In this document: positions 1 to 6,911 of the stretch, in pieces
Layout: the number at the start of each line of letters is the position of its first letter
How positions within the stretch are numbered: the first letter of the stretch is position 1
Origin: Fibrobacter sp. UBA1313
GTDB lineage: Bacteria; Fibrobacterota; Fibrobacteria; Fibrobacterales; Fibrobacteraceae
Direction: 5' to 3'
Length of the DNA: 15,577 bases
Assembly (NCBI GenBank): GCA_002307115.1
Contig: DBTP01000065.1
Location: 1 to 15,577 of the forward strand
Made by a program: the position numbers and the translations under genes
The notes under the pieces: model-generated
Seen by the model: only the letters and a program-made list of their open reading frames with translations
The model's database searches: none
Told to the model about the DNA's origin: nothing

Positions 1-413
1 GCCTCGCGAATGATATATTCTTTGTTTGCCGCGTTCCGCTGAATTTCTTGTATTTGAAAACGAGTATTTGCGGTAGCATCATCCAAATCAATGAATGCGG
101 TACACACAAATTGGTTTCCCTTTTTTGTCCCGGGCTGAATACGAAGACCCTGCAAAAATAATTGAGACCGCAATTTATTTGTTTCGGAAAATGATTGCTT
201 AGAACTTTGTATTCCATTTGTTTTTATTTCTGATTGGGTAGACACTTGAGTCGACGATATCTCAGAGGCTATTTGCGTTGCAACGCCTACGATAGCGCTG
301 TTGTTCGCCTCTTGTTGGGATACTGTGGAGGTTGCAGTGTATGAGACAATACGACCCGCCAATGCGCTACCAAAAGCGAAAAGTAATGAAATTACAAAGG
401 CTGTTAGATTCAT
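1..413 (-). CDS. Exported LPP20-like protein, partial (3' end off the window)
   Basis: Reading the minus strand from an ATG at 413 gives 137 codons without a stop up to the window edge. The product starts with a signal peptide (hydrophobic residues about 3-18, likely cleavage after ALA at 17-19). A Ser/Gln/Thr-rich stretch of about 60 residues follows, then a segment (LFLQGLRIQPG, then QFVCTAFIDLDD) that resembles the core of LPP20-type and related surface lipoproteins: a helix of alternating small residues, then a strand pair. There is no lipobox, so the product is probably periplasmic or translocated. It begins 3 bases after the stop of the DUF6175-like gene and lacks its own strong ribosome binding site, which suggests translational coupling. 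The LPP20 relation is a fold-level impression from partial sequence. Confidence 0.7.
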   Translation of the reverse strand, partial: MNLTAFVISLLFAFGSALAGRIVSYTATSTVSQQEANNSAIVGVATQIASEISSTQVSTQSEIKTNGIQSSKQSFSETNKLRSQLFLQGLRIQPGTKKGNQFVCTAFIDLDDATANTRFQIQEIQRNAANKEYIIRE

Positions 414-416
414 AGG

Positions 417-1367
417 CTATCGAAGCTCCATGAAAATGAGTTTTTGTGTTAAATTTCTTTTTTTGACAGCGTAGCTTCCCTGTAAACCCTGTCTGATAAA
501 TTCGTATACCTCTTCTGCATCTTGAAATTGAGATGGATTTACATAAACAGTCAAGTCCATTGTTTTATCTGTCATGGCATTGATTTTCACTTTGGTGAAC
601 GATTGCTTCAGAAAGTTGGAGACTTCGCTATGGATGTCTTCCACTTGATTGTCATGAAATTCGCCTTCTAAACGGATAATAATTTTGTATTGAATGCCGC
701 TTTTGGCATCTTCGTTCCAGTAGGCGATCATTTTACTTTCTAAGCCGGGCATGGCTTTACGCATAGCAGACTGAGTCAGTTCACGAGTGGTGTTCCCGCG
801 GTTGATATTGACTTCGCTCGTTTGGGTCCCGAGGAGTCTCCCCGTAGAGGCTTCGTAAGCACTAAGAGATACCAATACTTGATCTTTTTGTACGGTGCTT
901 GCAAATTTGATATAAATATCGGCACCTAACGAAAGGCTTGCAATATAGGAAAGATCGGCTTCTTGGTCAAAAACATCCCCCTGAATTTGAACGATGGCAT
1001 CCATTTGGCTTTGTCCTTCCAACGATTTAACGTTATACTGTTTGTGGGTCAAATATTGATTAATCGCTTCCATGGAAGCTTTCGCGAGCGGGTTGGTTTG
1101 GATGATGTCGAGGCTACTCGCTTCATTCCCTGTTTCTGCGGGAATCACCATAATGGTGGGGCGCGGATTTTTTTTTGTTTTTTGCGCTACTGGAATGAAA
1201 CCATTTTTTGCAGTGGATATAGTTTGTGATGACGTCTGCGAGTGGGTTTCAGTAGTAGATGTTTTGGTCTCAGGCTTGACTGACTTTTTTTGAATCTGGT
1301 CTGAACTTGACGCGCAGGCCACTAAAAGAGAAACTATAAGGATTATACCAAAAAGAGACTTTCGCAT
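417..1367 (-). CDS. DUF6175-family lipoprotein
   Basis: The product has 316 residues. I start it at the ATG at 1367 because this gives a textbook lipoprotein signal (MRKSLFGIILIVSLLVAC, lipobox LVAC, acylated Cys18) and is preceded by AGGA five bases upstream. An in-frame ATG at 1397 would add ten residues before the signal and has no ribosome binding site. After Cys18 comes a Ser/Thr/Gln/Lys linker to about residue 68. Then follows a folded domain opening with PTIMVIP (70-76), a middle part like ADIYIKF and LSAYEASTGRLLGTQ, and a C-terminal part ending in LIFMELR. This order matches my recollection of DUF6175, found mainly in Bacteroidota next to LPP20 or CsgG-like proteins. Its function is unknown; an outer-membrane role with the downstream protein is inferred. 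Confidence 0.72.
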   Translation of the reverse strand: MRKSLFGIILIVSLLVACASSSDQIQKKSVKPETKTSTTETHSQTSSQTISTAKNGFIPVAQKTKKNPRPTIMVIPAETGNEASSLDIIQTNPLAKASMEAINQYLTHKQYNVKSLEGQSQMDAIVQIQGDVFDQEADLSYIASLSLGADIYIKFASTVQKDQVLVSLSAYEASTGRLLGTQTSEVNINRGNTTRELTQSAMRKAMPGLESKMIAYWNEDAKSGIQYKIIIRLEGEFHDNQVEDIHSEVSNFLKQSFTKVKINAMTDKTMDLTVYVNPSQFQDAEEVYEFIRQGLQGSYAVKKRNLTQKLIFMELR

Positions 1368-1386
1368 AAGAATCCTAGAATTAAAG

Positions 1387-1458
1387 TTAGGTATCATCAG
1401 CGGCTGAAATGTTATGGATCAGAACGGTCATGAGGGCAGGCAACACAAAGTTTTTCAT
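1387..1458 (-). CDS. 23-residue signal-peptide-like small ORF
   Basis: The minus strand carries ATG at 1458 and TAA at 1387-1389. The product is MKNFVLPALMTVLIHNISA followed by ADDT: a Lys, a hydrophobic core and an ISA/AADD cleavage-like site, and then almost nothing. It sits directly upstream of the DUF6175-like gene, with 19 bases between its stop and the ATG at 1367. An AGG is placed nine bases before its start. It may be a leader peptide, a tiny secreted peptide, or the stump of a deleted exported protein. Translation is not shown. Confidence 0.35.
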   Translation of the reverse strand: MKNFVLPALMTVLIHNISAADDT

Positions 1459-1860
1459 AATAAATACCTAGGCTCTTCTCGTGACACTCCTACCCACCAT
1501 GTAAGAAAAAGGTACTAAAAGTCTTCAAAATTTGAGGGTGAACCTACTAAAAATGGCTTAAAGTGTTGTCTGGTGTTGCGTTGCGGTCAACGTAAGTAGG
1601 TATTTTATAGTGTAAAGTAAAAATGTATCGCCATTAGAAGTTTATTTTCTCCGTTATTCATTAGATATATATTGAGCTTTTCTCTAAAAATTGCTTTGCG
1701 ATAATGAAAATGAACGAAGTCGAGTTAGAGTAGAAATAAAAAACAAGTAGTGTTGCTTATTTGTGCACTTCAAATGAAGAGAATCAAGTGAGTTTCAGAG
1801 AAACTGTTTTGTTAGAGGTGTTTTTAAGGTGAGAGTTCAAAATTTTATTGGAAAAAGTTT
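1459..1860. promoter_or_regulatory. 402-base divergent spacer between the lipoprotein operon and GH74
   Basis: This AT-rich spacer holds no convincing gene. It must contain promoters for both directions. On the plus strand TTGCGG at 1581-1586 and TATAGT at 1606-1611 could serve as -35 and -10, but the 19-base gap is long. If used, they would leave a 5' leader of about 240 bases before the GH74 start. An inverted repeat AGTTTC-AGA-GAAACT occupies 1791-1805. The GH74 ribosome binding site is weak (GGA at 1850-1852, eight bases before ATG). I see no clear minus-strand promoter. Confidence 0.4.
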
Positions 1861-4425
1861 ATGAATAAGATACTTGGTCTCTTCGTTGGAATTTGTGCCG
1901 TGATCCCGGCGATGGCCCTAGATGCCTATTCCTGGGGAAATGTACGCCTGGAGGGTGGCGGTTTTGTATCGGCAGTGATTGCGAGTCCCACTGTTGAAAA
2001 TCTTTTTTATGCGCGTACGGATGTGGGAGGTATCTATCGCTGGGATAATACTTATAAAGTTTGGATTCCGCTGATGGACTGGCTTTTGCAGGCTGATGAG
2101 GGTTTATATGGCACGGAAAGTGTTGCTCTGGATCCCAGCAATCCAGAGCGTCTCTACATTATGGCGGGGACGAAGTATTTTAGTGATGGTAAAACGGCCA
2201 TTTTCCGTTCAAAAGATTATGGGGCAACCTTCGATACTACCATTGTGACGAGTCTTTGGAAGGCTCACGGTAACGGGATGGGACGTCAGACGGGCGAAAA
2301 ACTGGCTGTAGATCCCCAGAATCCGGATATTCTTTTTTGTGGAACTCGTACCGCGGGCCTTTTTAAAAGTGCTGATGCGGGTGTCACCTGGGCAAACGTA
2401 AGCACTATTGGAGCTCAACCGGGTGCAGATCTTTTGAACACTAATGGAATTAGCTTTGTTCTTTTTGACCCGGCGAGTAGTCTTACTGCTGCGGGTGGAA
2501 CCAGCACCATTTTTATGGGTGTTTCCGCGACGACAAATAATTTGTATGTGAGTAAGGATGGTGGTGTCTCTTTTACCGCTATTTCGGGGGGACCTTTGAA
2601 TCAAATGCCTCACCGTGCAGTACTCAGTAATGGGAATTTGTTCATTACATTTTCAAGTTCCGCAGGTCCAAATGGTGTTAGCACGGGTGCCTTTTATAAA
2701 TACAATATTGCGTCTAAAGCCTGGACAAACATCACGCCACAGGAAAATGGCGTTTACCTGGGGAGCGGTGGACAATCTTATGTGCACGGTTTTGGTGGTG
2801 TCAGTGTGGACCCCAATGACCCCAATCACATTATTATCACGACGCTCGGTTATTATGGCGGGCAGACGCGTTATGGGGATGGTTCGGAAGGCTGGGGTGA
2901 TCGTATTTACGTCACAAAAGACGGCGGTTCCACCTGGTATACGGCCTTTACCCATAAGGATCCTGCTTTGCCGGAAAATGCGAATGCCTCTGTAAACGGA
3001 AATGCGTGGATTACAGGCCACGCTATCCACTGGGCTGGATCTGTGACGTTCAATCCGTTCAATACGGATGAAGCCTGGGTTACGTCAGGAAATGGTGTAT
3101 TTCACTGTGAAAATGTGAATGATTCTCTTCCCATTTGGAAATTTGAATCTCGTGGTCTTGAAGAAACGGTGCCATGCGATATTGTGAGTGTTCCGGGAGG
3201 CCCTTTGGTGACAGCGATTGGAGACTATGATGGGGCTGTTTATACAGATATCACTAAAGCGACACCTATCCACAATCCTAGAATTGGTACGACCAAGTCT
3301 CTGGGATATGCTCCGCTGGTGGGAGCGTTCCTCCGCACGGGTCGTGTGACAGATTACTCTACAGGTACGGGCATTGAAGGAGATGTCATGTATTATTCTG
3401 CGGATACCGCCGCGACCTGGACAAAACTTCCGACGCCTATTGGTACTCAAGGTTTGGTGGTTCTTTCGGCGGATGGTAAAGTACTGCTCCATCGTCCGAC
3501 AGATTTCACTACGGTATACCGCTCGGCAGATCAGGGGGCCACCTGGACAACGGTAACAGGCATTGATGGGCAGGCGCAGTATGTAAAAATCGTATGCGAC
3601 CCGGTGAACGCCAATGTTTTCTATTTGCTTGATCAGCAGGGTGTTCTTAAACGATCGACAGACAAGGGCGTTTCCTTTGTTGCCGTGGGTTCGGTGGAGG
3701 ATAATTCTCAGAATTTATGGCAAGCCAGTAATGGTTTAATCCGCACGGTTCCCGGTCGTGAAGGTCATCTCTGGGCCCCTCTCGACCAACCACAAACTTG
3801 GGCTAGCAATGGCCTGTATAGCACCAACGGACTTGCTTATTCTGAAGATGGCGGAGAAACTTGGACGCGACTTTCGACTGTGCATTCGGCGCAGGCGGTG
3901 GGTATCGGTAAAGCGGCTGACGGTGCGGACTATGAAACGATTTATATCTGGGGTGTGATCGGTGATGACACAAGCCCCATCGGCATTTATCGCTCTATTG
4001 ATAAGGGAGCGACTTGGGAACTTCTTAATGATGATGCCCATCAGTATGGAGGTCCCGCGATGCATAATGGGGCGTTTGTTCAAGGGGATATGAATGTGTA
4101 CGGACGGGTGTACATGAGCACAGTGGGTCGCGGACTTATCTATGGAAATATCGGCGCGTTGACCTCAATTCCAGCCCTTACTCAGCATCAATCTTTTGTG
4201 GCGACGATGAACCGTATAGGTTCGGATCTTTTAGTGACCGCTCCTTCCGGGAATAATCAATTGTTGTTCTTTAATATCAAGGGTAAAATCATCCGCTTCC
4301 AAGCGATTCAGAACACGAGTACTCACATCTCTCTTTCCTCATTGGCGGGGAACGGAGTGGTTTTTGCTCGCCTCATTTCTGAAAGTGGAAACGTTCTTGC
4401 CCAGAAAAAGCTCGTGATGCCGTAA
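1861..4425 (+). CDS. Secreted GH74 xyloglucanase with C-terminal sorting-like domain
   Basis: This 854-residue endo-xyloglucanase hydrolyses the beta-1,4-glucan backbone of xyloglucan outside the cell. A signal peptide covers residues 1-19 (cleavage after AMA). The GH74 double propeller follows. The motif YARTDVGGIYRW contains Asp54 and TAIGDYDG contains Asp455; these correspond by position and context to the two catalytic Asp residues of characterised GH74 enzymes. At least nine Asp-box repeats (S-x-D-x-G-x-T/S-W/F) mark the blades, for example at 117-124, 170-177, 231-238 and 352-359. Residues from about 775 form a separate beta-rich tail ending in LVMP, like the sorting-type tails of Fibrobacter and Bacteroidota secreted enzymes. 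No carbohydrate-binding module is visible. GC content is high: 132 of 240 bases counted in four 60-base lines. The gene is probably monocistronic, since a strong terminator follows. Confidence 0.95.
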   Translation: MNKILGLFVGICAVIPAMALDAYSWGNVRLEGGGFVSAVIASPTVENLFYARTDVGGIYRWDNTYKVWIPLMDWLLQADEGLYGTESVALDPSNPERLYIMAGTKYFSDGKTAIFRSKDYGATFDTTIVTSLWKAHGNGMGRQTGEKLAVDPQNPDILFCGTRTAGLFKSADAGVTWANVSTIGAQPGADLLNTNGISFVLFDPASSLTAAGGTSTIFMGVSATTNNLYVSKDGGVSFTAISGGPLNQMPHRAVLSNGNLFITFSSSAGPNGVSTGAFYKYNIASKAWTNITPQENGVYLGSGGQSYVHGFGGVSVDPNDPNHIIITTLGYYGGQTRYGDGSEGWGDRIYVTKDGGSTWYTAFTHKDPALPENANASVNGNAWITGHAIHWAGSVTFNPFNTDEAWVTSGNGVFHCENVNDSLPIWKFESRGLEETVPCDIVSVPGGPLVTAIGDYDGAVYTDITKATPIHNPRIGTTKSLGYAPLVGAFLRTGRVTDYSTGTGIEGDVMYYSADTAATWTKLPTPIGTQGLVVLSADGKVLLHRPTDFTTVYRSADQGATWTTVTGIDGQAQYVKIVCDPVNANVFYLLDQQGVLKRSTDKGVSFVAVGSVEDNSQNLWQASNGLIRTVPGREGHLWAPLDQPQTWASNGLYSTNGLAYSEDGGETWTRLSTVHSAQAVGIGKAADGADYETIYIWGVIGDDTSPIGIYRSIDKGATWELLNDDAHQYGGPAMHNGAFVQGDMNVYGRVYMSTVGRGLIYGNIGALTSIPALTQHQSFVATMNRIGSDLLVTAPSGNNQLLFFNIKGKIIRFQAIQNTSTHISLSSLAGNGVVFARLISESGNVLAQKKLVMP

Positions 4426-4435
4426 AATAATAGGG

Positions 4436-4477
4436 AAAAAATGGATGACGGTATTCTTGGGGATGCCGCCATTTTTT
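4436..4477 (+). terminator. Rho-independent terminator after GH74
   Basis: An upper hairpin CGGTATTC-TTGG-GGATGCCG (4449-4468, with two G-T pairs) sits on an outer stem AAAAAATGG (4436-4444) paired with CCATTTTTT (4469-4477). A four-base bulge (4445-4448) lies between them. The A-run before and T-run after make it usable in both directions. It starts 10 bases after the GH74 stop. Confidence 0.85.
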
Positions 4478-4695
4478 ATATCGTTAAAGAAATGTAAACT
4501 AATTCAACGCTAGCCTACATTTGAGAAAATGAACCGAAAAAATAGAGGTTATTGCAAAGCTTATTTATCCTTCTTGTGTATTCTCAGATTTTTTTGTAAA
4601 GTTTAAGGGAAAATAAAATAATAGAACTTGGCGCCTTCCGCTGCCGGGAAAATATTTTTTAGTTGGATCGTGTCGTAGTGATAAAAAGGATTTTT

Positions 4696-5271
4696 ATGTC
4701 GGATTCAGTGATACATGAAAATAAAGAATTTAGAAGTGTTGATTATTCTGAAAAAAAACTCAGAGATAGAAGTTTTATTAAATGCAAGTTTATAGAATGC
4801 AATTTCACAAAGAGCGATATACGAGGGAATGATTTTGAAAGCTGTGAATTTATCTGTTGCAATTTTTCGTTAACGGTTGTGGGTGGGGCTGGATTTAGAA
4901 ACGCTCATTTCAAGGAAAGTAAACTTTTGGGGGTTAATTTTTCAGAATGCAATAAGTTTATGTTTTCTTTCGCTTTTGATGACTGTTACCTAGATTATTC
5001 TTCATTTTTTGGGACAAAATTAAAAAAAACGATTTTTAACCGCTGCTCCTTAAAAGAAACTGATTTTTCAGAAGCGGACTTGTCTTTGGCGGTTTTTGCG
5101 GAATGTGACCTTTCGAGAACTTATTTTTCAAAAACAGTACTTGAAAAAACGGATTTTAGGACCGCAAAAAATTTTACCATTGATCCTGAAAATAATAAAT
5201 TGAAAGGGGCTAAATTTTCGGCGTTCAATCTCGATGGTTTACTTTATAAATATCAAATCATTATTGAATAA
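4696..5271 (+). CDS. Pentapeptide repeat protein, McbG/Qnr-like
   Basis: The product has 191 residues. The ATG at 4696 is chosen because AAAAGGA ends five bases before it; an upstream TTG at 4663 has no such site. From about residue 15 to 165 the chain follows the A/C-D/N-L/F-x-x pentapeptide pattern (for example FIKCKFIECNF, LKETDFSEADLSLAVF), predicting a right-handed quadrilateral beta-helix. A short break around FRTAKNFTIDPENNKLKGAKF and a tail LLYKYQIIIE are shared with proteins usually labelled McbG-like. McbG and Qnr proteins mimic DNA and shield gyrase from microcin B17 or quinolones; that role here is an inference from architecture only. No signal peptide is present. The gene is AT-rich, with 156 G/C in 480 bases counted (33%), unlike GH74 just upstream, which suggests transfer. 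Confidence 0.85.
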   Translation: MSDSVIHENKEFRSVDYSEKKLRDRSFIKCKFIECNFTKSDIRGNDFESCEFICCNFSLTVVGGAGFRNAHFKESKLLGVNFSECNKFMFSFAFDDCYLDYSSFFGTKLKKTIFNRCSLKETDFSEADLSLAVFAECDLSRTYFSKTVLEKTDFRTAKNFTIDPENNKLKGAKFSAFNLDGLLYKYQIIIE

Positions 5272-5333
5272 TGATAGAATGTTTCCTTTTAATAATATAT
5301 TGTTACTAACAGGCACAAATAGGAGAATGATAA

Positions 5334-5960
5334 ATGAAAACAGAAAATGCAGTACTTATGCAGATGGCAAAACAGTCTTTGAAGGGCAAATGGAGTACCG
5401 CTATCGCTGTTTTTTTGACCTATCTGGTTATTCTATTTGCCGCCAATCTCGGACTGGGATTTCTTCCTTTTGGCGATGTGGCGACGCTACTGAGTAGTGT
5501 TACAACATGCCTTTTAGTGGGACCCTTTATGCTGGGCCTTGCGATCTTTTTTCTCTCTGTTTCAAGAAACGAAAATGTATCCGTTAATCAACTTTTTCAG
5601 GGATTTGACCGCTTTGGAACGGCTTTTGGAGCCTATTTTTTGACAACATTATTTTCTTGTCTTTGGGCTCTTTTGTTGATCGTTCCAGGTATCATTGCCG
5701 CCATTTCTTATGCCATGACGTTTTATATCTTGGCTGATGACCATTCCATTGGAGTCATGGATGCCATTCGTAAAAGTAAAACGATGATGAAAGGATACAA
5801 ATGGAAGTTTGTATGTCTTCAACTGAGGTTTGTGGGTTGGTTTTTGCTTTGTATTCTTACTCTGGGAATAGGCTTTTTATGGCTTTTCCCGTATGCTCAA
5901 ACAAGCATTGCCAAATTCTATGATGACTTGAAGCCCCATAATTTAATTGAAAACGCTTAA
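5334..5960 (+). CDS. DUF975-family integral membrane protein
   Basis: This 208-residue inner-membrane protein has several hydrophobic segments, roughly at 22-46, 57-76, 96-132 (probably two helices) and 158-188 (probably two). Recognisable DUF975 features are the start (MAKQSLKGKWSTAI), the loop NVSVNQLFQGFDRFG, the run LLLIVPGIIAAISYAMTFYILAD and the following DAIRKSKTMMKGYKWKF. Members are often small polytopic proteins of unknown function in Firmicutes and gut bacteria. AGGAG lies eight bases before the ATG. The gene stands 62 bases after the pentapeptide gene and may share its transcript, but there is no functional link I can argue. Confidence 0.85.
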   Translation: MKTENAVLMQMAKQSLKGKWSTAIAVFLTYLVILFAANLGLGFLPFGDVATLLSSVTTCLLVGPFMLGLAIFFLSVSRNENVSVNQLFQGFDRFGTAFGAYFLTTLFSCLWALLLIVPGIIAAISYAMTFYILADDHSIGVMDAIRKSKTMMKGYKWKFVCLQLRFVGWFLLCILTLGIGFLWLFPYAQTSIAKFYDDLKPHNLIENA

Positions 5961-5981
5961 ATAAAAAGAGATTCTTTTTAT
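5961..5981. repeat. AT-rich perfect hairpin after the DUF975 gene
   Basis: ATAAAAAGA and TCTTTTTAT form a perfect 9-base inverted repeat around GAT, starting immediately after the stop codon. With two G-C pairs or fewer it would be a weak intrinsic terminator at best, or an mRNA 3' end stabiliser. Confidence 0.4.
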
Positions 5982-6040
5982 AAATGCGTTGTAGATAAAT
6001 TCATAACTCGATTATTTCAATTTTAAAATGCAGAGAAAAT

Positions 6041-6820
6041 ATGCTTAATAAACAAAATTTTAAAAATGAAAAATCGCAAGTTTTTGACTCTTATTTCTCA
6101 GACCCAATCCAGCTTGAAGAACCTACCATTTATGAATTTCCACCGGAATACACCAATGCGAGTAGTTACCAACCCTGGGATGGTTATGAACCTTCTTGTA
6201 CCCTTGATAATAGCGATGAACATAAAGATTTCCCGATCCAAAAAGCAAATATAAAAGCAAATAATATTTACCACGGAATCGAGCGCGGGAGTGATATTTG
6301 GATACAAATGGCCTGCGAGACCGCATTGAATTCTGTAAATGATAAAGGGGGACCCTTTGGGGCAATTCTCTTGCAAATCGATAAGGACACAAATCAGATT
6401 ATTAGGTATTGGAAAAACTATAATCAGGTGACTTTAACGAAGGACCCTACCGCTCATGCAGAAGTGATGACCATAAGAAGTGCCTGTAAATCGTTAGGCA
6501 TTTTTGATTTGGGCGAAATCAGAAAAGAAAATTCTCTTCTTGATCAGCCTGGGGATGTTTCTTATTGCATCATTTATAGCAGTACTGAACCTTGCCCGAT
6601 GTGCTATTCCGCAATTTGCTGGGCAAAATTAAAAGTTTTGTTGTTTGCGGCTACACGCTTTGATGCTGCCGTTCCAGGAGTTCACTTTTCTGATGAAGAA
6701 ATATACAGCGAATTAGGAGCGCCTTATTCGAAAAGGCTTTTGAAAGTTTTTCAATGCACTACAGGGAATTCTCTAGATGCCTTTAATTTGTGGAAACGGT
6801 CCAATAAAGTAAGTTACTAG
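6041..6820 (+). CDS. Guanine deaminase-like cytidine deaminase-fold enzyme with N-terminal extension
   Basis: The product has 259 residues. Residues about 84-256 are a zinc-dependent CDA-fold deaminase: His139-Ala-Glu141 in TAHAEVMTIRSACK supplies a zinc ligand and the proton shuttle, and PCPMC (Cys185, Cys188) the other ligands. The pattern NxVTLTKDPTAHAEV, EPCPMC, AICWAKLK and DAAVPG is closest to bacterial guanine deaminase (GuaD type, guanine to xanthine) rather than TadA. Usual family length is about 155-185, so residues 1-83 are extra: acidic, rich in Asn, Tyr, Pro and Glu, with no signal peptide and no family I recognise. The ribosome binding site is weak (AGAGA four bases before ATG). 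The substrate is inferred; another purine or a nucleoside is possible. Confidence 0.8.
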   Translation: MLNKQNFKNEKSQVFDSYFSDPIQLEEPTIYEFPPEYTNASSYQPWDGYEPSCTLDNSDEHKDFPIQKANIKANNIYHGIERGSDIWIQMACETALNSVNDKGGPFGAILLQIDKDTNQIIRYWKNYNQVTLTKDPTAHAEVMTIRSACKSLGIFDLGEIRKENSLLDQPGDVSYCIIYSSTEPCPMCYSAICWAKLKVLLFAATRFDAAVPGVHFSDEEIYSELGAPYSKRLLKVFQCTTGNSLDAFNLWKRSNKVSY

Positions 6821-6911
6821 GGTCCACTTCTAAAAAACTAATGACCAATAATAGGGCCTTAAAAGCCTCCACATTTAAATAAAAACCAGGAAATCATAAA
6901 AGGAGAGCAAT

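Noticed and set aside
963..1293. Two plus-strand open frames inside the DUF6175-like gene
   Set aside because: They lie opposite a minus-strand gene with a complete lipoprotein signal and family-like sequence, and their products show no domain or ribosome binding site.
2209..4083. Several open frames of 60-135 codons within GH74 on both strands
   Set aside because: They overlap a long gene with intact catalytic motifs and nine Asp boxes; their products are Arg/Ile-rich shadows without recognisable features.
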